Of a DNA stretch of 64,000 nt, positions 42,624 through 51,566 are shown piece by piece. The notes under the pieces were generated by a model. That model searched no databases. It was not told the DNA's origin and was given only the letters and a program-made list of their open reading frames with translations. The stretch is taken from contig LT629764.1 in assembly GCA_900105225.1 (NCBI GenBank), positions 446,098 through 510,097 on the forward strand. The letters are read 5' to 3'. The translations under genes were made by a program, and so were the position numbers. The first letter of the stretch is position 1, and the number at the start of each line of letters is the position of its first letter. The stretch comes from Paenibacillaceae bacterium GAS479. Lineage in GTDB: Bacteria; Bacillota; Bacilli; Paenibacillales; Paenibacillaceae.

Positions 42624-43793
42624 ATGAACCAGATGCAACAGCTTGAACTTATTGCAACCTCCCCTATGGGGCTTGAAGCGATTGTCGCCAGGGAGCTTAA
42701 AGACCTTGGTTATAATGACCTCAAAACCGAAAACGGACGTGTCACCTTCCGCGGTGGACTGGAAGATATTGCACGCACGAATTTGTGGCTCCGCACATCG
42801 GACCGAGTGCTCGTGAAGATGGCCGAATTCCGCGCCGTCACCTTCGAAGAGCTATTTGAAGGAACACGCGCCCTCAACTGGCCGGACTGGATTCCGGATG
42901 ACGGAGAATTCCCGGTTAACGGCCGCTCGCAAAAATCCCAGCTTTCCAGCGTACCTGCTTGCCAATCCATTGTCAAAAAAGCCGTCGTTGAACGGATGAA
43001 GGACGAGTATGGAACGGAATGGTTCCGCGAGGATGGCGCACGTTATGTCATTGAGGTTAGCTTGATGAATGATATGGCGCTCATTACGCTGGATACGACC
43101 GGACCGAGCTTGCATAAGCGCGGCTACCGTAAACTCGTGACGGAAGCTCCGATCAAGGAAACGATGGCAGCGGCGATGATTTTGCTTAGCCGTTGGGGGC
43201 CAGACCGCCCGCTCTACGATCCTTTTTGCGGCTCCGGCACAATTCCGATCGAGGCCGCTATGATCGGCTGGAACATCGCCCCGGGCATGCGCCGCGACTT
43301 CAACAGCAGCCACTGGGACATCATGGGCCAGAAACGCTGGGAGCTCGCTCGCGAAGAAGCGATTGATTCCGTCAAGGACGATGTGAAGCTCCAAATTAGC
43401 GGCTCCGACATTGACCCGGAAGCAATCGAGGTGGCCCAAGCTGCACTTAGCAAAGCCGGATTCGCACGCGAGATTAAGCTGCACACAATGCCGATCGCAC
43501 GCGTGCAGCCTGAGGGCAGGTACGGCTGCATCATTACGAACCCGCCTTACGGTGAGCGGCTCGGTTCCGAGAAGGAAGCGGACAAGCTTATTCGACAGCT
43601 CGGTTTCATCGATGCGGTTAAGAAGGACTGGTCGGTATTCGCGCTCAGTCCAGCCAAAACCTTCGAACAGAGCTATGGCCGTTCCGCCGACAAAAAGCGC
43701 AAGCTGTACAACGGGCGTATTGAATGCCAGCTGTACCAATATCTTGGACCATTGCCTCCACGTCCACGCCTGGACTCGCAGCCTAAAGAATAA
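42624..43793 (+). CDS. THUMP-domain rRNA (guanine-N2)-methyltransferase, RlmL/YpsC-like
   Basis: A 389-residue RNA methyltransferase. An N-terminal THUMP domain (about 30-160) binds RNA, and the catalytic domain has DPFCGSGTIPIEAA as SAM motif I and NPPYGERLG as motif IV, the signature of N2-guanine methyltransferases. It corresponds in length and layout to B. subtilis YpsC. I start at 42624, just after TGGAG; an ATG three codons later is an alternative. Two hairpins follow the gene. Confidence 0.88.
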   Translation: MNQMQQLELIATSPMGLEAIVARELKDLGYNDLKTENGRVTFRGGLEDIARTNLWLRTSDRVLVKMAEFRAVTFEELFEGTRALNWPDWIPDDGEFPVNGRSQKSQLSSVPACQSIVKKAVVERMKDEYGTEWFREDGARYVIEVSLMNDMALITLDTTGPSLHKRGYRKLVTEAPIKETMAAAMILLSRWGPDRPLYDPFCGSGTIPIEAAMIGWNIAPGMRRDFNSSHWDIMGQKRWELAREEAIDSVKDDVKLQISGSDIDPEAIEVAQAALSKAGFAREIKLHTMPIARVQPEGRYGCIITNPPYGERLGSEKEADKLIRQLGFIDAVKKDWSVFALSPAKTFEQSYGRSADKKRKLYNGRIECQLYQYLGPLPPRPRLDSQPKE

Positions 43794-43832
43794 CAGGCTG
43801 CCAGCTTCTGCTAGCTGCACCAGCTCAACCAT

Positions 43833-43868
43833 GAAGATGCTACGCCAACAACAAAGCGTAGCATCTTC
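43833..43868. other. Perfect 13-base-pair hairpin after the RNA methyltransferase
   Basis: GAAGATGCTACGC and GCGTAGCATCTTC flank a ten-base loop. There is no T-run, so it is not a classical terminator; it could protect the 3' end of the message. Confidence 0.5.
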
Positions 43869-43874
43869 ACAACG

Positions 43875-43930
43875 AAATAAACCGGCGTTGCCGGCGGGGA
43901 ATCCCGCCGGCGGCAGCCGGTTTATTTTTT
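43875..43930. terminator. Bidirectional terminator before the DUF1450 gene
   Basis: AAATAAACCGGC-GCCGGCGGG pairs with CCCGCCGGC-GCCGGTTTATTT, with T-rich ends on both strands. Its right edge overlaps the last codons of the DUF1450 gene. Confidence 0.8.
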
Positions 43931-44194
43931 GATATACTTCTTAACCTTCTCCAACACTTCGTCTTCAGTCGGCGCCGTTATATAACGGCCATTGATGAAA
44001 ACAAAAGCTCTCTTGGCGCAAGGGCCGCAGTACGACTTGCAGCCCACCTTGATATCGGCTTCCGGGTCAAGCTTCTGGAGCTTGGGCAGCATCGTTTTGA
44101 CCCGGGTGAAATTACATTTGTCGCAAATCCGAATATCGTTCAAGGCGAGCTCACATGTTCCGCCTGGAGTGGCGGTCATTTCATCAGTGATCAC
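43922..44194 (-). CDS. DUF1450 cysteine-rich protein
   Basis: A 90-residue protein of the DUF1450 family (YuzB-like). Five cysteines sit in two clusters, Cys24-x2-Cys27 and Cys52-x3-Cys56-x2-Cys59 (GCKSYCGPC), suggesting a metal or Fe-S site in a thioredoxin-like fold. It overlaps the upstream HesB-like gene by 11 bases, so the two are translationally coupled. Function unknown; pairing with an Fe-S-type protein supports a metal-related role by inference. Confidence 0.82.
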   Translation of the reverse strand: MITDEMTATPGGTCELALNDIRICDKCNFTRVKTMLPKLQKLDPEADIKVGCKSYCGPCAKRAFVFINGRYITAPTEDEVLEKVKKYIKK

Positions 44195-44486
44195 CGTGAT
44201 TGCCCTTGGTAGGATTCGTTACAACGAACCCTTCCTCCGGTGTGTATAGATAGTCGATCATAACTCCGTCCAGCAGATCAACGTCCTTCTCCAGCAGCAC
44301 ATCGATCTCCTTATCAGTGGAGATAAGCTCATCCTTCTCCGTCTGATCGTCGATGCCAAGGCCGTAGTGGGCATGGTCTCCGTGGGAATGAGTAATGTAC
44401 ACGCGGAGATATTTGCCCTCGTGCTCCGGCTTGTCCAGCTCGGCCTTCAGAATCTTGGCCGCATTGCGAGTAATTTTGCAGTTCAT
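44184..44486 (-). CDS. HesB/IscA-like (YneR-type) protein lacking Fe-S cysteines
   Basis: A 100-residue protein with the HesB-like fold (Fe-S biosynthesis family). Only one cysteine is present (Cys3), so the C-x(n)-CxC set of true A-type Fe-S carriers is missing; His residues (THSHGDHAHYG and the NHGDH end) are prominent instead. This is the HesB/YadR/YfhF subgroup of unknown role. It overlaps the DUF1450 gene by 11 bases. Confidence 0.78.
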   Translation of the reverse strand: MNCKITRNAAKILKAELDKPEHEGKYLRVYITHSHGDHAHYGLGIDDQTEKDELISTDKEIDVLLEKDVDLLDGVMIDYLYTPEEGFVVTNPTKGNHGDH

Positions 44487-44582
44487 GACGTTATCCTCCT
44501 ATGACTATCATAACCCTCTTGCCCGAGGCAGGAGGACTGGCGTTAATATTCAATATTATTCTATAGAAACCCGGCTAAAACT

Positions 44583-44816
44583 TCAACCCGCCCGATACTT
44601 GTTTTCCATCCAGCGAGTAAAACCTTCAGCTGCCAGCATCGTCACAGCAATATCATCAACCGGCATAAACGGCATTACATCAGGAAGAACCCAATACAAT
44701 CCAACCGGTAACAGGAACATCAGCTTATGAATGAGCTTCACATTCGGGGAACGAAGAAGCCGGAATATTCTTGTGAAAACATGCTTCCAATGTCGCAGGG
44801 AGAGTAGCTTGCGCAT
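44583..44816 (-). CDS. DUF1232 (YkvA-like) small membrane protein
   Basis: A 77-residue protein with a basic N-terminus and a membrane segment containing YWVLPDVMPFMPVDDIAV, which matches the DUF1232 pattern (SPIDLIPD...DD). I choose the second ATG (44814-44816) because AGGAGG is seven bases from it and only one base from the first. Function unknown. Confidence 0.78.
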   Translation of the reverse strand: MRKLLSLRHWKHVFTRIFRLLRSPNVKLIHKLMFLLPVGLYWVLPDVMPFMPVDDIAVTMLAAEGFTRWMENKYRAG

Positions 44817-45060
44817 GGTCATTCCTCCTAGGAGAACAGGATATCCGGATTGTTTTGCTTTTAAACCGGTATAGAGTTATACGAAACATCCGTTCTCCCG
44901 GTTGCAATTATAGCAAGGAATATGAAAATACAGCGTCGAATAAGAAACATATGGGTTAACTCTTTCCTTTTCACAGTGAATGAGACAAATAATAACCTTC
45001 GCCGCATGGTAATTAGTGTGTGACAATGAAACAAAGAAAACGAAAATGGAGTGCTTCCAA

Positions 45061-45360
45061 ATGAATACCCTAAATACCAATACGACATTAAATCAATTAC
45101 AACAGTACATCAAACAAAAGGATTACAATGCCGATGCTTCAATGGCTTATTTCTATAAACTAATTGAGGAAGTCGGAGAGCTGGCTGAAGTTATTAGAAA
45201 GAACAAAAAACAAGGCGATGGAGGCATTAAGGGAACAATTGAAGAAGAACTTTCCGATGTTCTTTATTATACCCTCTGCTTAGCAAATGTGTTTGAAGTA
45301 AATCTCGAAGAATCTTTCATACAAAAAGAGGAGCTAAACAAGATAAAATGGGGAAAGTAA
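45061..45360 (+). CDS. MazG-like nucleotide pyrophosphohydrolase
   Basis: A 99-residue all-helical protein with the MazG-type metal site: EEVGELAEVI and, about 30 residues on, EEELSDVLYYTLCLAN. Such enzymes hydrolyse (d)NTPs to monophosphates; the natural substrate is unclear. GGAG lies nine bases upstream of the ATG at 45061. The gene and its flanks (about 44870-45450) are clearly more AT-rich than the rest of the window, and codon use is A/T-ending, which hints at acquisition from elsewhere. Confidence 0.83.
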   Translation: MNTLNTNTTLNQLQQYIKQKDYNADASMAYFYKLIEEVGELAEVIRKNKKQGDGGIKGTIEEELSDVLYYTLCLANVFEVNLEESFIQKEELNKIKWGK

Positions 45361-45440
45361 TATGATATCACTTTTAAGACCGTTGGCAACTCAACGGACA
45401 TTTTAATTACAAATGAATCAACATTAAACGTTAACATAGC

Positions 45441-45468
45441 CAAAAGAAAAAGGAGCCAATAGGCTCCG
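45441..45468 (-). terminator. Terminator of the M14 carboxypeptidase gene
   Basis: On the minus strand GGAGCC-TATT-GGCTCC is followed by TTTTTCTTTTG, immediately after the stop codon. Confidence 0.75.
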
Positions 45469-45469
45469 G

Positions 45470-46366
45470 TCAGCTGGTTCTCGCGCTTCGCAGCAATTCA
45501 TCTAGCAGGGATCGAACCTTACCGTACATATCCGGCCACTGTTCCAAGGGCAAAGGATTCTCCCCAAGGCCAGCCTCAATCGTGAAGCCGGGCCGGCGGA
45601 ACTTTTGGATGAACCAATCCTTGTATCCAGCGTCACTGTCGGTAAGTGCAATCGCAGCATATCCGCTGGCACAGCTGAGCCGCTCCGCAATCGCCTCCGA
45701 CTCCGGCGGCTCCAGCCCCCGGTAGTTCCAGTAGATCTCTTCTCCTTGCGTGTGCAGCGCCGCCACCATGTCGAATGATTCTCGCTCTGTCAGAGCGGCG
45801 ACCGCTCGCGATTCCGGCTCACTCAGCGGATTGTCGCCGGGATAGTCGCGCGGCCCGGGCCCGGCTTTGCCGCGGCGCTGTTTTTCCAACTCCCAGCAGG
45901 CTGGAAACTGATCATTGAGATCAACACCACGGATATTTGCCTTCCAAGCGCTGAAGTCCGTGCTGCCCTCATTCCATTCCAGCAACTGTCTGCCATATGG
46001 ATGTTCCGGCGCAACCCCGTTAAGTGATAGCTCGACCCCATCAGGATTAACCATGGGCATTAGCCATACCGTCAGTTCACTGATTGCGGCATCCCCGGAC
46101 GCTTGTCGTTCCATAAGCTCCTCCGCATACATCATGAGCAGCAGACTCGTGACCCATTCGCTAGCATGGAAGGCTGCGTTGACAAACACGTACTTCGGTC
46201 CGCTGCCGATGCGCAGCGATTCCAGTCGTTTGCCCATAACGCTTGTACCAACTGGCTGACGCTGCATTCCTGCGTAACGCCTTTGCAGCGCATCCAGATC
46301 AACTGCCAGCTCGACAGGGCTGTAGCGACATGCCTGTACGATTTTCCCTGACCTGTCCCGATTCAT
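45470..46366 (-). CDS. M14-family zinc carboxypeptidase
   Basis: A 298-residue metallocarboxypeptidase. Zinc ligands are His67 and Glu70 (FHASEW) and the later His in AALHTQGEE; the catalytic Glu is in FTIEAGLGENP near the C-terminus. The sequence resembles gamma-D-glutamyl-meso-diaminopimelate endopeptidases but lacks LysM domains and a signal peptide, so it probably recycles murein peptides in the cytoplasm. The ATG at 46364-46366 has GGGGAGG eight bases upstream, which is preferred over an in-frame start 15 codons earlier. Confidence 0.88.
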   Translation of the reverse strand: MNRDRSGKIVQACRYSPVELAVDLDALQRRYAGMQRQPVGTSVMGKRLESLRIGSGPKYVFVNAAFHASEWVTSLLLMMYAEELMERQASGDAAISELTVWLMPMVNPDGVELSLNGVAPEHPYGRQLLEWNEGSTDFSAWKANIRGVDLNDQFPACWELEKQRRGKAGPGPRDYPGDNPLSEPESRAVAALTERESFDMVAALHTQGEEIYWNYRGLEPPESEAIAERLSCASGYAAIALTDSDAGYKDWFIQKFRRPGFTIEAGLGENPLPLEQWPDMYGKVRSLLDELLRSARTS

Positions 46367-46539
46367 ATTCGCAGCCTCCCCTTGTCTCTTACTGCATCTA
46401 TATGCCAGCATTATCCAAGGTATCCCGCCAACGGCATGAGAAAAAGGCTGCTGTGCTGATCGCAGACAACTTCCGATCTCAGCCTGCGGCTGAGCTGGAA
46501 ATCAACAAATGATCATTGCACGCAGCCTATAGGCCATAA

Positions 46540-47349
46540 TCAGCCGATCTGCGGAATTTGCCAGACAACTGGAGTCAACTCGATCTGCTTGCCCAGCCAT
46601 TGCTGAGCAATACGCTTGAATATGCGGGGGTCACCGCTGCAGAAGAACTGATGTACAGGAAGCTCGGGCTGAGAAGCAAGCTTGCCTGATTCCTGCAAAA
46701 TCGTGCTCATCTCGCGGGCCGTCTCGCTATCGGAGCTAATCAGCTTCACGCCTGGCCCCATCACTGCGCCGATGGATTCGGCCAGGAACGGGTAATGCGT
46801 GCAGCCGAGAATGAGCGTATCGAGCGGAATGTCTTTGAGTGAAGTTAGCGAGTCCCGCACCGTTTCATGCGTCTCATCGGAGCGGAAATTACCCTGCTCC
46901 ACAAGCGGCACGAACTGCGGGCAGGCCAAACTGGCTACATGAATATTAGGGTTGAGCCGTTTGAGCGCTTCTTCATAAGCGCGGCTGCGCACGGTTCCAA
47001 CTGTACCGATGATTCCGACAACGCCGGATTTGGTACTGTTAATAGCCGCACGGGCACCTGGATTGATGACGCCGACCACCGGTACGTCCACGAAACTGCG
47101 GATTTCCTCCAAAGCAACTGCCGTCGCCGTATTGCAGGCGATAATAATCATTTTAGGCTTAAACTGCATCAAATAGGAGACGATCTCTCTCGTGAACCGG
47201 ATAACTTCTTCCGCCGGCCGAGGTCCGTAGGGCGTTCGTGCGGTATCTCCGAAGTAGATGACCTTCTCGCGCGGCAGTTGACGCATCACTTCGCGGACAA
47301 CCGTCAATCCCCCTACTCCGGAATCTAGGATGGCTATCGGTCTTTGCAC
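46540..47349 (-). CDS. racE: Glutamate racemase
   Basis: A 269-residue cofactor-independent racemase that supplies D-glutamate for peptidoglycan. The two catalytic cysteines are Cys72 (IACNTATA) and Cys183 (LGCTHYPF), with Asp9-Ser10 in the LDSGVGG loop. I place the start at the GTG at 47347-47349 (then QRPIAILDSGVGG), preceded by CAAGGAAAG; the open frame extends 13 codons upstream but without a ribosome site. It is single. Confidence 0.94.
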   Translation of the reverse strand: MQRPIAILDSGVGGLTVVREVMRQLPREKVIYFGDTARTPYGPRPAEEVIRFTREIVSYLMQFKPKMIIIACNTATAVALEEIRSFVDVPVVGVINPGARAAINSTKSGVVGIIGTVGTVRSRAYEEALKRLNPNIHVASLACPQFVPLVEQGNFRSDETHETVRDSLTSLKDIPLDTLILGCTHYPFLAESIGAVMGPGVKLISSDSETAREMSTILQESGKLASQPELPVHQFFCSGDPRIFKRIAQQWLGKQIELTPVVWQIPQIG

Positions 47350-47473
47350 GTACACACCGCTTTCCTTGAACAAGATTAACGTCAGCATTTGCTAAGACAG
47401 CATATGAAATACAACTGTCGAACGTACCTTACATCTTAGCGGATTAATAGAATCGCTTCAAGCCGCCAACCTC

Positions 47474-48544
47474 TTATTCGCCACCAACAAGTCGCAGCGG
47501 CAGCGTAACTGTCATGACTGTGCTTATTCCTGCCACGCTGCTCGCTTCGATACGACCGCCGTGTATTTGCATAATTTTACGGCTGATCGAAAGCCCAAGA
47601 CCGCTACCTCCGCCTTCGCGTGTTCGAGCCCGATCCACTTTATAGAACCGATCAAATAAAAAAGGCAAACTTTCCTCCGGAATTCCAACTCCTGAATTCT
47701 CTATGGCGATCACCGCCTCTTCACCGCTGCGATGCAGCTTGACGCTGATCGACCCGCCCTCCGGGGTAAATTTAACCGCATTATGCAGCAAATTAATCCA
47801 TACCTGATGCAGCAAATCGTCATCCACCTCCGCCTCAAGCGGATCAAGGATGACGTTTATATCCTGATTTTTACTGCTCCAGAGCGGTTCCAGTGATAGG
47901 ACAGCATGCCGCAGCTGCCGGTCCAACCGGACCGATTCGGGGTGAAACGGATGCTGATCGGAGTCAAGCGAAGCCAGCTTCAGCATATTTTCCGACAGGC
48001 GCGACAGACGCAGGCTCTCCTCTTCAATAATATCGAGGTAATGCTTCCTTTGAGCAGGTGGAAGGCTCTCGTCCTTCAAGGCGCTGGCGAATCCGCTGAT
48101 GGAAGTAAGAGGAGACTGAATCTCATGCGAAACATTGGAGATAAACTCTTGGCGCATAATTTCCATTTTGCCCAGATCGGCTGCCATGTCGTTGATTCCC
48201 TGCACCAAATGATTGAAGCGATCCCTGTCATCCCATTGCTGGGGCAAACTGATTTCCACTTTGAAGTCCCCGTTTGCAATCCGCCGCAGCGCGTCATGAA
48301 TGGTCTGGAACACCTCCAGCCTTCGGTTGCTCACGAATCGCGCAATGATGAGAAACGTGAGCCAAAATAGAAAGAAACCAAGCAAAGTAGTAACGAGATG
48401 CTCGATAAGCGGAACAGGCTGCCATCCAGTAAGCTCGACCAAGTAGAAAGCGAGCGTCCAGCATGCGGTGATCCAGGTGATGAAGGCCAATTTCCCCAGC
48501 AACCCGCGAATTCTGGCGCCGGTTTTGCCAGAGGGCCGTTTCAT
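47474..48544 (-). CDS. Sensor histidine kinase (HAMP-type)
   Basis: A 356-residue membrane kinase. Two helices (about 20-38 and 48-70) enclose only a short external loop, so it probably senses within or near the membrane. HAMP (about 70-122), HisKA with His140 (SNVSHEIQSPLTSI) and an ATPase domain (NLLHNAVKFTPEGG, GGGSGLGLSIS) follow. It overlaps the response regulator gene by four bases and forms a pair with it. The signal is unknown; the nearby ABC exporter is a possible target. Confidence 0.9.
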   Translation of the reverse strand: MKRPSGKTGARIRGLLGKLAFITWITACWTLAFYLVELTGWQPVPLIEHLVTTLLGFFLFWLTFLIIARFVSNRRLEVFQTIHDALRRIANGDFKVEISLPQQWDDRDRFNHLVQGINDMAADLGKMEIMRQEFISNVSHEIQSPLTSISGFASALKDESLPPAQRKHYLDIIEEESLRLSRLSENMLKLASLDSDQHPFHPESVRLDRQLRHAVLSLEPLWSSKNQDINVILDPLEAEVDDDLLHQVWINLLHNAVKFTPEGGSISVKLHRSGEEAVIAIENSGVGIPEESLPFLFDRFYKVDRARTREGGGSGLGLSISRKIMQIHGGRIEASSVAGISTVMTVTLPLRLVGGE

Positions 48545-49215
48545 GGCTTCTCCTCCAACCGGTAGCCAAGTCCCCGAATCGTGCGGATCTCTACATGCTC
48601 GGCACTCTCCAGTCGATCACGCAGACGTTTGATGTGGACATCAAGTGTCCGCTCGTCACCCTCATAATCATAACCCCACACCTGTTCAACCAGTTGCTCC
48701 CTGACGAGCGTTTTACCAGGATAGCTGGCCAATAGGAACAGCAGCTCAAACTCCTTGCGTGGCAAGGTTAGCTCCTGCTTGCCGATGCGGCACTCAAAGG
48801 TTTTGCGATCCAGGGTCAACTCACCAATCCGGACCTGCTGGGATGCCGCGATGCGGCTACGCTTCAGAAGCGCCTTGACACGGGCGGCGAGCTCCAATGG
48901 ATCAAAAGGTTTAACTACATAGTCATCCGTCCCAAGCTCAAACCCTTTGATTTTGTGCATGGATTCTCCCTTGGCTGTTAACATGAGCAGCGGCAACTCC
49001 CCGTTCTCCTCGCGCAGCCTGCGGCACAGTTCCCAGCCGTCCATGCCTGGCATCATTACATCGAGAATGACCAAGTCAACTGACGTCTCGGATAATCGAT
49101 CTAATGCTTCATGTCCGCTAGCAGCCTCTGTCGTCGCGAACCCTTCCTTTTCCATAAAATGAACAACTAACTCCCGAATATGACTGTCGTCATCAACAAC
49201 GAGTATATGCGGCAT
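48541..49215 (-). CDS. OmpR/PhoB-family response regulator
   Basis: A 224-residue regulator with a receiver domain (phosphorylated Asp52 in VILDVMMPGMDG; conserved Lys in TDDYVVKPFDPLEL) and a winged-helix DNA-binding domain from about 125 (TLDRKTFECRI ... YDYEGDERTLDVHIKRLRDRL). It is the partner of the downstream kinase gene, with which it overlaps by four bases. Confidence 0.95.
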   Translation of the reverse strand: MPHILVVDDDSHIRELVVHFMEKEGFATTEAASGHEALDRLSETSVDLVILDVMMPGMDGWELCRRLREENGELPLLMLTAKGESMHKIKGFELGTDDYVVKPFDPLELAARVKALLKRSRIAASQQVRIGELTLDRKTFECRIGKQELTLPRKEFELLFLLASYPGKTLVREQLVEQVWGYDYEGDERTLDVHIKRLRDRLESAEHVEIRTIRGLGYRLEEKP

Positions 49216-49416
49216 CGCCGATTCCTCCTCTCTTACTGAATCCGATCATTCCCCATGCCAACCAGCACTGTTCATTTCTACAGTTCAGTTAAGATTGTAA
49301 TTTAATGGAAATATCTTCATGACAAAATATATGCTACAGTTTGAATGCTATCTACATATGTTTCAACACAACCAATATCAAATTTTCAGGAAACTTTACA
49401 GCGTGGAGGCTTTTTA

Positions 49417-49620
49417 ATGACATCTGACACGATACTCTACTTATCATTCTTTTTAGCCGTTGGAATTGTCCTTTTCTTTATTTTATTTAAGTTATTCGAA
49501 AAAACACTCTCTCTTTTAGCTGCTGGACGGAAGGTTCATCCATTCCCTCCACTCATACTATCTTTGATAGTAGTCATGTCTTTCGTTGGGGCCTGGATGA
49601 ACAACGTCGTTATCGATTAA
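49417..49620 (+). CDS. Small two-helix membrane protein
   Basis: A 67-residue protein with two hydrophobic helices (about 5-23 and 43-62) separated by a basic loop (AAGRKVHPFPP). GGAGG is about eight bases upstream of the ATG. It faces the ABC permease gene, ending six bases before it, and is divergent from the response regulator gene. The family is not known to me; being between a two-component system and an exporter it may be regulatory, but this is only context. Confidence 0.65.
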   Translation: MTSDTILYLSFFLAVGIVLFFILFKLFEKTLSLLAAGRKVHPFPPLILSLIVVMSFVGAWMNNVVID

Positions 49621-49626
49621 TCCAAC

Positions 49627-50421
49627 TTACCTATTTTTATCCGATCGGACAAACAGCATCGTGCCGACTACCGTGAACAGTACAAATATAGCAGCCATCA
49701 CGGTCAGGTTGACCACTGGGGAATTCAATACAATTTGATCATACATCGGAGTACCCGCGTAGAATACCGCCCGCGCCAGATCAATGCAATAGGTCATCGG
49801 CATCAGCTTGGCAAGGAAGGCCAAAATACCGGTGGAATGCTGGATCGGCGTAAGCGCTCCGGCTAGGAACATCTGCGGCATAATGAGCATCATGGAACCG
49901 ATGTCGGCTGTTTTGCTGTCATTGACAATGCCGATGAACAGAATTCCGAGTGATCCGCCAACCAGGCAGAAAAGCGGGGTCAACAGGAATACGTACACGA
50001 TGTGCCAGCCGCCAAGCGGAATGCCCATGACCGCAGCGACGATTAAGATGCCGATCAGCCCGATTAGGCTGGTGAAGCTGGAGCCAATCATTTTGCCGAT
50101 AATAATGGAATACCGCGAGATGGGGCTGACGAACAGCTCCTGCGTCAGATTCTGATCGCGTTCCTCAATAAGCGAGCTCATCCCCGTAATCAGCCCGGTA
50201 AAAGTGCTGTTGACGATCATTCCGATCATCATAAATTGCAGAAAATTGAAACCAAGCCCACCTGCCATATTCTGGTTCAGACTGCCGCCCAATATTCCCA
50301 TGAACAGCAATGGCATAATGAGGGATACAATGAGCAACGTCGGGTTTTTCAAGCTTTTTGTAATGTCCCGCGCCGCGATGGCGGCAGTCGCATTTGTCTC
50401 TCTTCTCCAGACTCCGATCAT
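49627..50421 (-). CDS. ABC-2 type transporter permease
   Basis: A 264-residue permease with six predicted helices and the ABC-2 signature GMSSLIEERDQNLTQELFVSP, typical of DrrB/Nod-like exporters of drugs or lipids. Its start overlaps the stop of the ATPase gene by four bases, so the two form one exporter. The substrate is not evident. Confidence 0.9.
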   Translation of the reverse strand: MIGVWRRETNATAAIAARDITKSLKNPTLLIVSLIMPLLFMGILGGSLNQNMAGGLGFNFLQFMMIGMIVNSTFTGLITGMSSLIEERDQNLTQELFVSPISRYSIIIGKMIGSSFTSLIGLIGILIVAAVMGIPLGGWHIVYVFLLTPLFCLVGGSLGILFIGIVNDSKTADIGSMMLIMPQMFLAGALTPIQHSTGILAFLAKLMPMTYCIDLARAVFYAGTPMYDQIVLNSPVVNLTVMAAIFVLFTVVGTMLFVRSDKNR

Positions 50422-51365
50422 ACGGCTTCGCCTCCTTGAATCAGACTGAGATAAGCTTCTTCAAGCGTTGGTTGACGTATATCGAGGCGGTTCAGGGGAG
50501 TGCGGATGCCGGAGACGATCTGCTGAGCACTGCGCTGCCCTGGGAAAACGGAAAGCGTATCCTGCTGCTGCTCGTAAGCGACGCCTAGTCCATCCAGCTC
50601 CGATTTCAAGCTCTCCAGCTCCTCCGAGCCCAGCATTATCCGCTCCGGCCCCGCAAGCTGCCGCTTGATTTTATCGGGTGTACCGAGCACCGCGATTCGT
50701 CCGCCGGTCACCATGCAGACGCGATCCGCTTCTTCCGCTTCCTCCAAATAGTGCGTAGTCAGAAACACGGTCAGATTTTCCTCTTGGCGAAGCTGCTTCA
50801 GATAAGTCCATATCGATTGACGCGCTGATGCATCAAGCCCTTGGGTCGGTTCGTCCAGGAACAGAATTTGCGGTTTATGAATCAGACTGCGCATAATTTC
50901 CAGCTTGCGCTTCATGCCGCCGGAAAACCCTCTCGTTTTGCGGAATAGATTATCCTTCAGGCCAACGACCTCCGCCAGCTCTTCTACCCTTTTGCGGTAT
51001 GCCGCCGGCATCATCCGGTACAACGGTCGATACGGAAACACGCCATATATGCTGGCATGCAGCCGAATGTTCTCCTCAGCGGTCAGATCGAGATCCAGAC
51101 TGGGGTTCTGAAAAATAATGCCAACATTCCGTCGCACCTGCGCCGCATCCTTCTCAATGTCCCAACCCGCTATGCGCACGCTTCCTGCGGATTTGGTGAG
51201 GGTAGTTGTGAGAATGCTGATCGTCGTCGTTTTCCCGGCTCCATTCGGCCCAAGAAGTGCGAAAAACTCACCTTTTCCGACTTCAAAACTAATCCCGTCT
51301 ACTGCCGGCTTTTCGGCTTTGCGATATTTTTTGACTAATTGATTCACTTCAATGACAGATTCCAT
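50418..51365 (-). CDS. ABC transporter ATP-binding protein (DrrA-like)
   Basis: A 315-residue ATPase with Walker A GPNGAGKTT, signature FSGGMKRKLEIM, Walker B ILFLDEPTQGLD and the switch His in FLTTHYLEE. The C-terminal extension after about 220 is typical of DrrA-type daunorubicin-resistance exporters. I start at 51365, where AAGGAGG lies seven bases upstream; the open frame continues 25 codons further back without such a site. Confidence 0.92.
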   Translation of the reverse strand: MESVIEVNQLVKKYRKAEKPAVDGISFEVGKGEFFALLGPNGAGKTTTISILTTTLTKSAGSVRIAGWDIEKDAAQVRRNVGIIFQNPSLDLDLTAEENIRLHASIYGVFPYRPLYRMMPAAYRKRVEELAEVVGLKDNLFRKTRGFSGGMKRKLEIMRSLIHKPQILFLDEPTQGLDASARQSIWTYLKQLRQEENLTVFLTTHYLEEAEEADRVCMVTGGRIAVLGTPDKIKRQLAGPERIMLGSEELESLKSELDGLGVAYEQQQDTLSVFPGQRSAQQIVSGIRTPLNRLDIRQPTLEEAYLSLIQGGEAV

Positions 51366-51499
51366 TTGTTGTGCCTCCTTGTTTTCTGAAGCCTGCGAGA
51401 GCGCTCGCCCGCACTGCTCGCGGCTGAATGGAACCATCATATCCCATCAATGTGAACCGAATATGTCTTGAAGTGATGTTGAGCCGGTTGGAACATAAT

Positions 51500-51545
51500 A
51501 AAAGAAGCACAGTCCGCTTAGAGACTGTGCTTCTTCTTTTTCTTC
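51500..51545. terminator. Terminator downstream of the 221-residue membrane protein gene
   Basis: AAGAAGCACAGTC pairs with GACTGTGCTTCTT; both strands show U-rich flanks. It lies 22 bases after the stop of the minus-strand gene. Confidence 0.75.
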
Positions 51546-51566
51546 GAGTACTGGATCGATCATCAC

